DNA from: Mansonella perstans
Lineage: Eukaryota; Nematoda; Chromadorea; Rhabditida; Onchocercidae
Assembly (NCBI GenBank): GCA_037074765.1
Contig: JBAMDO010000010.1
Location: 310,001-374,000, forward strand
Direction of reading: 5' to 3'
DNA length: 64,000 bases
In this document: positions 1 through 13,980 of the stretch, piece after piece
How positions within the stretch are numbered: position 1 is the stretch's first letter
Layout: each line of letters starts with the position of its first letter
Notes under the pieces: generated by a model
What the model was told of the DNA's origin: nothing
Seen by the model: the letters and a program-made list of their open reading frames with translations, nothing else
The model's database searches: none
Program-made: the position numbers and the translations under genes

Positions 1-830
1 ATTTTTTTTTTTTTTCCCCGTTATTTGCACTAAAAGGTTAAATTTACTTTTAGTTTAATAATAATACAAATTATATTATTGAAAAAAAAAAAATAATAAA
101 ACTTTCAAGTTACAATGTTTTCATATGGCTTTAAATGATGGAAAAAAAAAAAAAAAAAAAAAAAGTGACATGCGTATAAGAAGATGCTTTGACACATGCA
201 CATCATTTAGTCATTTTTATTAGCTTGAATCAGTTTGAACCACATTATTTCTTCTTTTTTCAACTTTTCAACCATCAAACATCCTTTAGAAACTTGAACA
301 ACTGCGATAGAAATGACAATACACACACATACACACACACACACACACACATACATACACATACACACACACACACACACACGCATTTTCACATTTAAAA
401 GTAGACCTATGAAAGTTTTGTTAAAAGAATATTTCTACTGGAAGAGGTACTTCCAACACTCTTTCTCTTACCTACTAATAGCTGAGATCAACTGCACTCA
501 TCTCACATCTTAATTTTCCTTTTTTTTTTTTTTTTTTCAAAATTTTTTTAACCAGTTTTTTTACAAATTTTCTAATAAAAATATACAATAAAATGAACAT
601 ACTATTACCTATGAATAATAGTTTTTTACCTAAGCTTATTTTAAACCAATTGACACCTGTTTCTTTAATTTAAGCTAAAAAGCTAAAGTGTGTACTTTTC
701 CGTCCTCTTTTTTTTTTTTTGATTAATGTCATTTTACCATTCTTCTACTCATACACACACATACACACACATACACACACACACACACACACATTTATTC
801 ATTGAACTATCTATTACCCTTTGGGTAGAT

Positions 831-872
<42 letters not shown>

Positions 873-2164
873 CTATATGCCGGTAGCACAACGGCTTACA
901 TCATTTTCAACATTCTGGTGCTCTTCAGAATGAATTGAGCACATCATATATATCTTCTCTCTCACTATTACTGCAACCTTTTTCAATCCCTTTCTTTTTC
1001 TCTCTCTTCCATCTTTCATTATTATGAACGTAGTAATTTTACTACAATTACTACTACTACTACTACTATTATTATTGTTATTATTATTATTAAAACTTTT
1101 ATTATTAAACAATAATCACTTCTATTTATCATATCATTTTATCAATTAATCCTAATATAATCCTTAAAATTAAACAATAATCAGTGAAACTTTTTCAAAC
1201 TTTTTAACTACAAATAGCAATCATATATATATATATATATTTATGGGATGATTAGTGAAAATTTGTGATTGGAACCAGCAATGGTTGTTACCCAACAACC
1301 TATACCACAAACATCAATTCGTGCACAGACATACATACCACAAACATATACAAATACACACATGCATACACATACACATACATACACATACATGTACAGA
1401 TAGACAGATTGACAGACACATACATAGGGTCATCGTCCGGTTGAAAAGGCGTGTAGACCTGAGCAGCACTTACAATGCTCTCTGAGCCAGTCAGTCAGTG
1501 TGAATCAGCAACCGCCGTCACTACCCCTGAAGGGTTCGACCATGCCTACATATAAGAACTACCCGCTTTAATAAATCCTTCTTCAATATAGGTGTGAAGA
1601 ATTGAGATATTGCGAGCAGTCAGTCTACTAACAGGTGCAATTGCAGTTAGGGTTGTAGTTGCAATTGCAATTTATATAGGTGTGGTAATGGTAGTAGTGG
1701 TAGTAGTGGTGGTGGTTGTGGTGGTTGTAGTGGTTGTGGTGGTTGTGGTGGTTGTGGTGATACAAGAGACATATAGCCTATCATCATATATTACTACTAA
1801 CTAATAACTATTTCGAATGTATATTATGTATGTCTCTATCGCTACACCATTTTCTTGCCATTTCATCCAACAGCCCATAACTGGGCAGTCAGAAGGACAT
1901 TAAAAAGCCATCTGACTGACAACTTTGTAGAAACGGTGTTCTTTCCCCCCCCCTCTCAATGAATCAACCACATAGAATAGGGCGCAGTTAGTTGATTTTG
2001 TCAAATATATGATATTGAGATGAAATAGCAAATTTAAAGTTATCCTCCATCATCTCTAAGATATTGATATTGATATATATGTTATATAATTTATGAATAG
2101 ATAGCATATTTATTTATTAAATTATCTTCCTAATTAAATGAATAATACTGATATTTTGTTACAG
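1..2164. repeat. Microsatellite-rich flank upstream of mdl-1
   Basis: No convincing gene is visible here. The stretch is dominated by simple repeats: CA/ACAT at 318-382, CA at 751-792, GT at 833-870, ACT/ATT at 1041-1098, AT at 1221-1240, degenerate ACAT at 1320-1425 and GGT/GTT at 1685-1763, plus several poly-A and poly-T runs. Open frames within it are repeat translations (His-Thr, Val, Ser or Asn runs). A slightly GC-richer patch lies at about 1430-1545 with no recognisable product. The stretch ends at a TTACAG acceptor (2159-2164), which starts the first mdl-1 exon. Confidence 0.8.
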
Positions 2165-2190
2165 GCATTTATTGTTGGGTGATTTCTTTT

Positions 2191-2538
2191 ATGGATCGAA
2201 GACATTCACCTTTTTGCTTCTCACAACTTATATCTGCTGCGCAATATATCGAAAAAGCACGAAATGTTCCAGATACATGCATCAGTATGTTGTACCTTTT
2301 CTTTTTTTGATTATAATTTTCTAAAAGAAATTATAAAGGTTATTATGTTAAAATATGAATTATGGAATTTAGCAATCAATACTTTTATTAATTTTTTTTT
2401 TTTCTCTCTCTCGCTCGTTTTCCATATGCATAGAATAATAATATCAGGCAAATATTTCCAAAATGATTAGTTGTAGAACGAGCGAGTAGGAAGAATTGTA
2501 TTACAAAACAATTCGTAATATAATTTCAAATTCGAATT

Positions 2539-2576
<38 letters not shown>

Positions 2577-5500
2577 CAGTTAGCGATGAAAGTAGTGGTG
2601 ATTCATTTGTAACTAAAGGTGTATTAGGACAAAGTACGACATGTTCAGTTGCATCCACATCATCGTTAGGATGTTTATCGGATCGAAGCTCATCAATTCC
2701 ATCACCACGACATTTTCAAACACCACCACCAGAATATAGTAAAAGACATCGACCATATCCATCTGTTAGTAGTGCACGTCATAGCAGGTTAGTTTTTTTT
2801 TTTTTTTTTTTAACTATGTTTAAAAAAAAAAAAAGAAAAACAAACAAAATTTTGCAAGTTTTATGTACAATTGCACATTTTATAACCAATAATGCATTTA
2901 AATAATTTTTCTTTTTTTTTTTTTTTTCTTAATATTATTATACATTACAATGAAAATTGTATATTTTGAAATGATAAGTGATAACTATTTTTTCATATTT
3001 TAAAATATTGATTTTTAAAAAAATATATAATTTAATAATATATAAATATAGCAGTTTGTATTAAAAAAAAAAAAAAAAAAAATTTAAACATTTTATTTCT
3101 TATCAATTTATCAATCTATTAGAATGATAAATTCCGCGACATTATCGTGTGTATGTGTGTGTGTGTGTGTGTGATTAAGCCAAAGGAGGGAAAAAAATAT
3201 GCTTTTCTTTTTTTACATCTCGCAGGCAAAAATACGACCTTTAATTTATTGTTTGTCTGTGAAACGTGCAGAATAAAAGCAAACATGCAACCTACTGCAC
3301 ACACACACAGACACATATACACATACACTCTTTGTTTAAGTCTGCCTTTTCTGTCCAATTTCTGTTCCAGCTGCAATGCACGTGCTTCATTGCAAGCATA
3401 TTGCTACAGATAACACGTGTGTAAACTGATTCCTTCCTTCCTTGCAAAACGTTACACATAACATATACACGCTTACATTACATACACATACATACATACA
3501 TATATATGTATACACATACATACACATATACGTTATATGGATGTGTGTGTGTGTGTGTACATACATATACATAGATAACAGACACACACACACACACATA
3601 TATACATACAGAGAAGCCTACTTATGCGCAACTAAAAAGTATGCATGCATACAGAAATGCTACATATACAGACAGACATACATACACACACCCACACACT
3701 CACATAACATATACATACACAGACACACACATACATACATACAGATAAGACGTAAATCGGAACACAAATCTGTAAAGGGGATTTCGTTTAAAAATATAAT
3801 TAGGCTAATTGTTTGAAATGATTAGCTAATTTATTAACTTTTAGAAATTCCACTATTTACACTAAGATAATTAAATCCTGAAATTATGCAGAAATATTTT
3901 GGAAAAATTTGTTCTGTCACGTTTTTGAAATAATTTGGTAGCACATTCCTGATTGATCTTTCAAAATTACTCGTTGGAGTGTTTTTTTTTCTTTTTTTAG
4001 CATTTAATTCTTACTTTTTCAAGTAAGTAACCATTTTTTTGAAAAAAGGGATCATATAGGAAAAATGATGTTTAAATGTAAGCATTTTCCCTAGTAGTAT
4101 TCCCAAAGATTCTATGATTTCTCAGTCCAATAGTTAAGTAGCATTTTTGACTGTTTCCCACAGATTTCCCGCTATATCAACACATTCATATGTAACTGCT
4201 ATGATAACATATCCATATGCTACGACTTTTTTTTTGTTAGCAATTATTAATCACATCCATACAAAATTGTTGTTAAAGTTTGTTAATGTATTAAATTACC
4301 TAGAAAGGTAAATAATTAAATAGTTGTGTAGGAAGATATTTGTAAAGAAATAAACTTAAAAGTTATCCTGATAAATTTGACAGATCACTTGTTGACTTCT
4401 ATTATCGATTTATTCAGGGGGATAAATGAATCTAAATCTGGTCACTGTTACTGTGTTTTTTTCTAAGCTAATTTAATACAAATAAAATTAGTAACATGAT
4501 ACTTGGAATAATGATAATGAAAAAAAAATGAAAAGTATGATTAATCGAAAAATTTTGGACAGAATAGAAGAGTGACTAATACAGATTGGATAGACAACAA
4601 AAGAGGCTATTAGATTTTATTGTTTACACGCTATGTAGAAATTTTACCGTTAAATGTTGTATTTTCAATAGATGGCTCATTAATAATTGGATTAAATTGA
4701 ATAAATTTGATGAATAGACATTGGAACATATAACATTAGTAACATATTGTATGATCATTTTGGAAATATATATATATATATTAAATGTTATACGTCAATG
4801 GTATGCAAAAATAATTGCCATTTGGGATTGCCTTTAATTTTTGCTTCCATATAGTTTTGCAATGGTACAACCATGCACGAAGAATATGGCCTTTGAGCAG
4901 AAACTTCCGATTCTAGTTATCAAGTTATCCTTGCATGAATTATCTAAAAGCAAATAGTTGGATTGTAATTTTTTTTTTTTTATTCTTTATAATATTTTAA
5001 TTTAAATACTAAAAAAAATTTTATCGATATTATATCTGTAAGAGAGAGAGAGAGATATTTTAATGTATCCATTTTATCTAAAAATAGCTTAATTGTATTT
5101 TACATTACAGAGCTGCTCACAATGAATTAGAAAAGACACGTCGTGCTAATCTTCGTGGATATTTGGATAATTTAAAGAATATCGTTCCTTCAAGTTCTGA
5201 CAATGCTCGCAATACAACTTTATCTTTATTAACTCGTGCTAGAGATTATATTTTGGTCAGTTCTTCCAATTCTTCATCTATTTGTTGTTGTATGATAAAA
5301 AAAATAATGATTATAGTAAATTCTTTAAATGAACAGATAAACCCATCACTTCAGAAATGACCTTCTACATTTATGCTCTTTCTCGTTTGTTACACAAACT
5401 TCTCCCTCACAAATTTCCCTCTCCTACAACTATGATCGGAAGAATTTGTGATATAGTGTAGCATTATTGAAAAATATGGCATTACTATTATCATTGTTAT

Positions 5501-6636
5501 ATTAATTATTCATGTTAATAACAACAATTGCAGCTAAAATTAAAATAACGACTGTTGTTATTATGTATTATTATTATTATTTATTATTATGTCGTTATCA
5601 CTCTTTATTACTTACTTGTCATTATTATATTATTTTGTTATTATTATTATCATCATCATCATTATAATTATTATTATTTATCATTACCATTTATTATTTA
5701 TTATTGTTATCACTATCAACATCAATATCAGTTGTCAGTATTACAAATTATTCATTATTACTGCTGATGTTTCTTACATAATACATTATTGTTAAGTGGT
5801 TCTGATGTGTTGTGAAAGATGTATATACAATATAAGCATTAACAGTAGAGAATAAGCGTCGTAGCATGCTAAGTTTGATGGTAGTGTTTGATAGGTGGCA
5901 CTGTGTGTGGGTTACGGTACCGCAAACGTGTGCGGGGTAAGTCTATAAGTCTATTTTGTGTGATATATCACACAAATAGTGGTACTGCAGTGGTTTTTGT
6001 GCAGTCTGAGGCCTATAATTAAGTAGGTTCGGAAATGCTGTGCCAGTATCGTATAATGGTGTTGCTTCTTACTGATTTATGAATCAGTCGAATTTGATGG
6101 TGAAACGAAGAGCGCTTGCTTTAGTAAATCTTTGTATTTGAGCGGCTACCGTGTTAATTCACTGAAACTGACGACTAAATGATTCGATTATGAAGCTGAA
6201 AAATGACTCACAAAAAATTTGTGGTTATTTTCAGGAACTGGATGAACTTGTAAAAAGTGCGGAGGAGCGGAGGAGGCAATTAGAAAAACGTCATTCGGCT
6301 TTGCAACTTGTGATGGAAGGATTGAACCCTGAAAAAACGTCAATGCAGGAATCTCGTTCTGAAAGTGCGAGTACCATCTCAGCAGTTGACGATAACGATT
6401 ATGGTATATTATCATCATCCGTCTCTTCCTCCTCTTCGCTGACATTTTCCGACAGGACGTCATGCTTAGATTTTGGTTCTAAATTCTCAGTTTCATCCAG
6501 TAATTCTTCATTGGTTAGTTCTCCGATTCATCCATACCCTCCGTTTGATCCTTACCTGAATGGACTGCTTCCAGCGTTACCATTATGTTATCCCCGTATT
6601 TCTATGTATCCTTACCTCGATGTGCAACCGCTGTAA
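2191..6636 (+). CDS. mdl-1: MDL-1 / Mad-Mxd family bHLH-zipper transcription factor
   Basis: Four exons (2191-2284, 2580-2787, 5111-5255, 6235-6636) join in phase to give 282 aa. Residues 9-24 ([16 protein letters not shown]) match the Sin3-interacting helix at the N terminus of Mad proteins. Residues about 102-149 form the basic region and helix-loop-helix ([19 protein letters not shown]), and 150-175 form the heptad zipper. The C-terminal half is Ser-rich and ends DVQPL. In the family, Mad/MDL-1 dimerises with Max-like MXL-1 on E-boxes and recruits Sin3-HDAC to repress growth genes. In C. elegans, mdl-1 is a DAF-16 target. The start ATG lies 26 nt after a TTACAG acceptor at 2164, consistent with a trans-splice site. 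Intron 2 is 2.3 kb and carries CA/ACAT repeats. SID, bHLH and zipper all sit in the expected order, so identity is secure; the exact 5' UTR is not. Confidence 0.92.
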
Positions 6637-7581
6637 TTATGCGATATCCTTCTGATTTTTGTTGCTAATGTTACTGTTCCTACAAATACTGTATTTTGAA
6701 AGTGGAAAATGTGGTGGTTTTTCCAGAAAAATCCAAATTCAATAAGTTTTCTTAGCAAATAGCATTTCAAACAATTCATAATTACTGGAAATTTTTTATT
6801 GAAATCTTTAAAAAAAAAAATTTTTTTTCCATACGAACAACAACTGTTGATTTCGAACAACACCGTTGATTGATGGTAATTGTATCTATAGCATATTTTT
6901 CATAACGTTGATGTACTGTTTTTAACCTTTCTGTTGTTTGTGGAATATAGCAGATGTCGGTTTTTGCATAAGCTCGCATAATATTTTTGATTCTCAGCAG
7001 TTCATCTAGTATGTGAAACGAGACTTACATAGTGATATCAAAAGTTGTCCAATACTATGGGCAAGCTACATTGCTTCTACAATAATGAGCTGAATACTTC
7101 AAACCGGATTGAATGGGTGAGAATTAGTTCATATTGCATCATACCAGAGAATTGAAAAGGCTATCGTTTTCTAACATGAACTTGTTTTTTGAACTTAGCA
7201 ATTCGCCGCCGTTTTCTTCGGGACAAGAACAACTGCTACTATTCACTGTAGCAGAACTTGTTGCCACATTAATAACTTCGAGAAATATTTACGAACGAAT
7301 GAATAGTTTAGTCCCCTGAATATGCCAATTTTCTCTATGGGAAATGCATTTTATTCTTATGGTTCAATTATGTTTTTGTTTATGCAGCATTCAATTGAAA
7401 TTGGAATCAAGGAAATGTTAGCTTTGAGTATTGTTAATTATCATTGATTAATTGTGAATTCCTCGTATTTTTTTGTTTTTTATTCTATCATATTTGTTGT
7501 TTTTATTACTTTGATATTTTAAAAAGATATATTCCGCCAAATGTGTAATAGGTTTTTAAGTTATATTTTCTAGATTCAATG

Positions 7582-7695
7582 AATAAATATATTGTAAAAA
7601 CATTGAACAGGATAAAGAGTGAAATTTGATATGACAGTGGTACATCATCACCATGTTATCTCTTAATTTTGCTGACATTGAGATATCAAAATAAA
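7582..7695 (+). terminator. mdl-1 3' UTR polyadenylation signals
   Basis: Canonical AATAAA hexamers occur at 7582-7587 and 7690-7695, about 1 kb downstream of the mdl-1 stop. They are candidates for cleavage signals in the AT-rich 3' UTR. The stop-proximal region has no reading frame that continues the gene. Confidence 0.4.
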
Positions 7696-7699
7696 AGTG

Positions 7700-9395
7700 T
7701 GTTTATGGGTCTTTTCATTGCCTCCCACAGTGTGTTGTTATCTTGTTTTGCTGTTTTATTCCTTTCTACATTTCACCGAACAATCAACAAACCGATAACG
7801 AAAATATCGTTAACATTCCTAATTGAATAAATATATAAATATGAGCGTATAAATAAATGGATCAAGTTACTATCGAAACAATAAATAATGGATATAGATG
7901 GAATATATCATGTCTCACCATTCTGTTCATTTCATTTATTTACGCTACTCCAATGAACCTAAACTACTTAATGATATAGATACATTCATCTATTTTTGCT
8001 ACAGAAAAAAAAGCATAAAGAAATTAACAAACAGAAACTAACAATGTTAATGAGTTAATAATAATGCTACAACTTTTCCTGTTTGTAACTATAATTTCAA
8101 AGAAAAAATATTTCTTAGTTAAATGAATTGAAAGAGAATATCATTACAAGTCATAATTTACAGTTAACAATCAGAAGTTAAAAAGTGTTCATAGAAAAGA
8201 TCGATTGCTTTTATACGTTATTGTTAGCATTCCAATATACCAACAAAATGACAAAATGAAATACATTGATAACTTTTTGTTGCATAAAAAATTCCCCCTA
8301 ATAATAATTCCTACTTTATCATCTTCTGAATCTCTCACGTGTAGAATTTTAATTAGCTATATGATTCAATTAAAAAAAAACAACTCGCTCGTATGTTTTG
8401 CTAGACCCACCTAGCTTGAATAACACAAAATGTAAGCTATCAGAATTTTCTTGAAATAACCGATCATAACTGATGGGAAAACTTTGTTTTGGAGATGGTC
8501 AGCTATCGGTCATTTCTTCGCCCTATCGCAGAAAATTGATGATATGAAAATGAATTGGAAAGATTATTTCCATATAATTTCTAAATAGAATTGAAATGGA
8601 AAGAAATTCTTGAGATGAATGAAGCTTATAATACAACGTACAATGGTAAATAGATTTGTGAATGTAAAGAATAGCAATTAATTATCAACTATAGCATTCA
8701 GACAAATCGTAGCAAAAAGAAAAAAAAGTAAGATCGCCATATTATCGAACCCAAAAATCATATATCTCTTGAACTATGTAAGTAAATAAAACGAGTAAAA
8801 TGATCAGTCTATCAAAAACTATTCAATATCCATTTGAAAAGATGATTAACGGTAGCTAGAAAATTACTTCATCGAATCATTTTGATTAATGTTCCTTACA
8901 TCAATAGCTAATTGTTTGCATGAAAGTGAACAGACAGACACTAGGATTCTCTATTCATATGATACGGAGTTAATCTTTTCTCATCTGCATTGTGACTACT
9001 TTCAAGAACTTGATTTTAGCAAATTTCAAGAAAATTTATTTAAATGAAATCTTTTGCAATTTTATAAGTTAATAAACTCCACATTTTTTTTCCACAAACT
9101 CGGCTTTATACCAAAAAAACAAAGCATTCAACAAAGCGTTCAAAATTTCATTTTTAATCACAAAGATATTTATGTTTCTATTGTATAAGTAGCCTATAAA
9201 CTTCATAGATTCCATTTGAAACAAACCCTAAAATATGCCATATTTGATGCATAGGAATCTTTAAAAATAACAGAACAATTCGGAAATGTTTTCAGCATTG
9301 AAAATTTCTTACTGCACATTTACATACTCTCAAAAATTTCTATCCTTCAAAATTATTCAGGATAAAACATTATATGCATCATTAGAAGAAAAAGA
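7700..9395. other. Convergent intergenic region mdl-1 / dpy-19
   Basis: AT-rich sequence between two convergent 3' ends. I see no exon with matched splice sites, no tRNA-like box B and no repeat array. It presumably holds the 3' UTR tails of both genes. Confidence 0.6.
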
Positions 9396-12300
9396 TTAAA
9401 AATTGGTAAGCACTTCGTAAACGCGAAAAGTGGGATTTTCAAATACTAGCTTAAAATAGGGTTTTGTTTCATCATCAGCATAACGTATTCGATCACAGAA
9501 CCGCAAATGAACCGGTTTCTTCACTGAATCTGTATCTGCAATATATTATTTTATAATATAGAAAACCAAATTTGTAAATTAGGCTCTTGCAATATATTAT
9601 TTTATAATATAGAAAACCAAATTTGTAAATTAGGCTCTATCATATTCATTCTATTTCCTATAGAAAAAATATATAGTATAATTCATCAATTCTTTAATAA
9701 AATTTAAAAATTGAATAGCTTCTCATCATTTTTTCTTTCTCCATTCAATTCTGCCTAAATTACGGGAAAACATATTCAAGTTTCTAAGATGATGTAGCAA
9801 TTCCGCTCGTATACAAAGTTATACCAAGGCGCAATCAAATCTCACTTTTTGCCATGATATATTCTGGAATATCACCATTAGCAGCATCCACCAGATCTTT
9901 CGTTGAGCAGCCCGTTGAGGAGGCCAAACATATGCTATCTTCCAGTATGATGTAATCTACCTTATGAGTTGTCAAAATTTCATGCATTTCGGCCACAGTT
10001 TTTCGACCATACATCTGAGAAAAATTTTACTGCAGGGACGATTGATAAACAGCTATTCGTCAGCGATTCGAAAAGTATCTAGCAAAAAACCAATTTTCAC
10101 CAATTACTTATGGTTATTTTTTCACTACTGACAAATGAAAACTTGTTCAACTTGTCGAAATAATATTTCGGACCATTTAGAGCACTACACTAGATTTTTA
10201 CAGTATCTACCTGATAAAGCTGAAATGTCCGATCACGCAACCACTTATCTTCAAAGTGTGGATGATTAGCCAAATATCTTCCTGTGCAAGCCTTTACTCC
10301 AGCCATCAGCTGCATACTTCCCGACCACGAAGTTAAAGGATGCGTCGAACTTTTGATCCATTCCATTAATGCAACAGTATCCGGATCATAAAATTCCTGA
10401 ATTGGTGCTAAATTTTTTTTTTTTAGCGTGCATAGTCAGTCTAGAACTTAAAGTGAAAATATCTGCAAGAAATATGCAGTGAATCATACCTCCTCATTCG
10501 CCATCTGCTTCTTATAAATACCATAATGACTGTAAAGCAGACTTGTGATTGTAGCTAGTACTGCCATCTGAACAATAAACCGACCCGAGAACTTCGAAAT
10601 CCTGAAGAAGTGAAGACTTTATTCTGTATTTCCCTGTCCCCCGCAAAATAACTGCTCTGTTATTAGCACTTTTTGTTTGTGTTCTACACATCCCTGGCGT
10701 TTAATATTTTTTTCGAACTTCTAATATTTACACTCAGGAACAAAGTAACGAAATGTAGCAAAATGAAGACTTACTTACATCACAGGTAATACGCAAGCAA
10801 CAACAGCAATTTGTGGGAACCAAAGATACTTCATTCGCAGAGTAAAAACAGCAACTACTCCACATAATATTGACTGAATAACGATATAAATCGTTTCCGG
10901 CCCAAAACTGTCGATTAATACAAGCACTGAAAAAATAAATATAAAACACAAGCATTCCTCTATTTAAGCCAATGAACACAATACCAGATCCTCGATCGGA
11001 GCATTGCAGCGTAACTGAATATAACGTCATCAAGGTAACAATGAATATTACTGCTGCGAATAGCGGAAAGCAACCATTCATCGATGTTCGCCAAAAGAAA
11101 TCACTGTCCAGATAATCGAAAGCTCCGTGACACAAATACAGAGCGCTTTCGAAGGGTACTGAAGACCTAAATATGACTGCTCAAAGCGTCTAATACTAAA
11201 TAAAAAAAAGCTTCTCATCTTTACATTTCTAAAACTTCTATCTTCTTGTGATCCCTAAACTCAACATTTCATCTACTACTTTATTCAATCTATAATTAAG
11301 ATAATATTGTCCTGTACTAATTCCTCTAAACTGTTTTATCACTTGAAGGTATTTAGAATTTCATGTATATCGGATTTTCTGTTTTACGCATGCTAAAGAA
11401 TAAAAAAGCAATAACCCATGATACGAATAATAAAGAATTTTTCCCCCGTTCAAGTTATTATTCCACGAAAATAAATATCATTGAGACAGCAATAAATGTC
11501 AAGCATCAGAACTAGAACAAATATTGAGTAACACTTAAAAGCTAGCTGTAAACAAGACAAAAATGCTTCAGAAAGTTATAATCTCGCAATTTCTGTATGA
11601 AGAATTTATGAAAACTCAATAACGTTGCTGTAATTAGTAGTATTTGAATTTTTTTTTGCATCCATGCACAATTCTAGAATTATTCAATCATCCAGGATCA
11701 ACTAAGTGCCATCTTTGTTACCATTTTCAACCTCCCTCATACCAGACTCCTTAATATTATAACTGCACTTTGTTCCTTTGTCCTTGTCAGATATAAATTT
11801 ATCATTAGTCAGCAATAAAATAGGCAGAATTTCTCATCAAATATGAGGAAATATACCTCGAAATTAAGCCAATTTTAGCCTTTATAAAAGTCCATATATG
11901 TGCGTCGGCTTCAGCATCCACAAGATAACGAATGCACCAGCTTAACAGTACCATTAATGCAACGATATAAACTGACTTTAGCAATATTATATTCATTCGA
12001 CCTCTGTAATTTAATTCATAAATGGAAAACAAAACGAATAATTTTGCAGGAGTGATAGACAGGTTGTGGGAAGGTGCTAGAAATAAGTATGTTAACATAC
12101 TATGATCACTTTTAGTACATGCTTTTATTGTCGTCAATCAGTAAAACTTTTATTGCCAGTAAAACTGTCAGTAAAAGAATACTAGATAATCTGATACAGA
12201 CCTTTCTCCGCTAGCTGTTAAATAAAGGATCATGATGGAGCTTAAATTAAAGGTCGTGCAAATAGAAGCAGTATTCATTGGCTGGCCAAACTGAGCTAAT

Positions 12301-13980
12301 AAAGCCAAGAAAAATGCTAGCGACTGCAGTACGAGAAACGAAATAATAGTGGATGATAGACGAGGTATAATCAAACTCACTCCAACCAATGATATCGACT
12401 GTAGCAGCAAGATGAACTGCAATTGTTGTGATATTATTGATACCATAAAGATATTATCTCTTCAAATTTTCAGTACACTCATTTATTCAATTATAACTTA
12501 GTTCCACAACCTTCACAAAACTTGCGATGAAGAAGTCTCACTTCAAATCAGCACTTCTTAACACTTAAACAAGCAATCAAAGCGTATCAAAATGACCGAT
12601 TACCTCATATCTCCCTATGATTCCAATTTCTTTCTTAATGATTTTATTTATAAATTTGACTTTCATAGTATACCACGAAAGTTCCATTATTATACACTCT
12701 CAACCTTGCACTGACTCTAAAAACCATTTTTTACATTTCGACGATAACATTACGATTAGATTACGCTAAGAATCCATCTCGGTATGTAAATGGACATCAA
12801 AAATAACTATTCCCTTCATCTTGCACTTATTTTGCAATTGCTTAACGCACTGCATGTTGCTTGAACGATCAGGTTTGCTGTACAGCAAAAAAGTAATAAA
12901 GATACATAAAATACTGATAAGTTACCTGAGTAAACTGCCAAAACAAAGTAAACAGGAAGGTGGCGAAGAAACAAATAAAATAATGTTTTTTGCAAGCAAC
13001 ATTGGAGAACCGTATCATAATAATGATGCACGCATTTTGCAACCAGAAAAATGGTAAAGCAAAATTTTCCCTCAAATTAACAGTGAAGAAAACTCGAGTG
13101 CTATCATCGATGTTTGTAAGCATCCATGTGAAGACAAGCAACCCATATAGCCAACTGAAAACTTTTTTGTGAGCTGACGGATGTTATCGCATCATGTTAT
13201 CGACATTTCGCCTTCGACAAATAAAGTTTGCAAAAAAAGAAAAAAAGCAAATGAAAGAAAATGATATGCCTTCCGGTTAGGGCCCAAGCAAGAAAATATA
13301 ATGTTGTAACACCAAATCCAGCAAAGGAAAAACATGAATAGACATAGAATAGGATTGGTTTCGGTAAATAGTAATCACGAAGTAATCGGAATGATGCAAA
13401 GAATTTGTATAAAACAGCAAGGAACAATTCTTGGTAAATATTGAACCGTTCCAATACGTTAATTTGACGTGGGAATTCAGTGCTGAAATGAAATAATAAA
13501 TCAATTATTTCAGATGATTTGAAATTAAATTTCAGCATCTATGGTTTCCACATACCGTTTTAGATCTAACACATAACTAAAAAAACATTAGGCTACCTAT
13601 TATCATGCATCAATGCATAGATTGTGCTATAAAATGACATCTTTGGATGAACGGCAAACTTATAATAGGAATAATAAAGACCAGCTTCAGTTCTCAACGA
13701 TATCTCTTGTTCAACTTCCTTGATATGAGAGAACCAGAGTTTTGTTTCATGTAACTCTTGCATATACCTGAAATAGCTATTCTTTTCATGTCAATTACAA
13801 GATTCAGTAGAAATAATGAAAGAAAGAAATGGAAACTAACTTTCCAAAAATAAAACCACAAATGAGTGCGAGCATTAAACCGATGTAATTCATGAAACCA
13901 TGGAAATTTAATCGGTTATTTACTACACGATATGATGACAATGGAATTCGTTTTGTTGACTTGGACACTTCGTAATCCAT
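9396..13980 (-). CDS. dpy-19: DPY-19 protein C-mannosyltransferase
   Basis: Twelve exons on the minus strand, 5' to 3': 13980-13841, 13767-13597, 13482-13270, 13154-12926, 12416-12202, 12003-11857, 11166-10985, 10926-10779, 10601-10490, 10396-10211, 10014-9846, 9535-9396. All phases agree and give 683 aa, the length I recall for C. elegans DPY-19. Family hallmarks include the N-terminal lumenal loop (EISLRTEAGLYYSYYKFA), FNIYQE, RENFALPFFWLQ, the DAHIW motif, the LRMKYLWFPQ loop, GSMQLMAGVKACTGR followed by NHPHFED, and the C-terminal FRVYEV. There are about 11-12 hydrophobic segments. The enzyme sits in the ER membrane and transfers mannose from dolichol-P-mannose to Trp in WxxW repeats of thrombospondin domains; worm substrates include UNC-5 and MIG-21, needed for Q neuroblast migration. 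The intron between 13270 and 13154 needs a GC donor. The last intron contains a 51-bp tandem duplication at its acceptor. Confidence 0.95.
9537..9638 (-). repeat. 51-bp exact tandem duplication in the last dpy-19 intron
   Basis: Copies at 9537-9587 and 9588-9638 are identical by eye. The first copy abuts the 3' splice acceptor (CAG at 9536-9538 on the minus strand), so the 3' end of the intron with its T-rich stretch is doubled. The second copy ends in a degraded acceptor-like ATTGCAAG. Confidence 0.9.

Noticed and set aside
189..938. Open frames of His-Thr and Cys-Val repeats
   Set aside because: They are translations of CA/GT microsatellites on both strands, without splice signals or non-repeat coding sequence.
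1500..1560. GGGTTCGACC resembling a tRNA B box
   Set aside because: No matching A box or cloverleaf arms upstream; no tRNA could be folded.
1610..1804. Val-rich open frame
   Set aside because: Produced by a GGT/GTT repeat; no homology-like sequence on either side.
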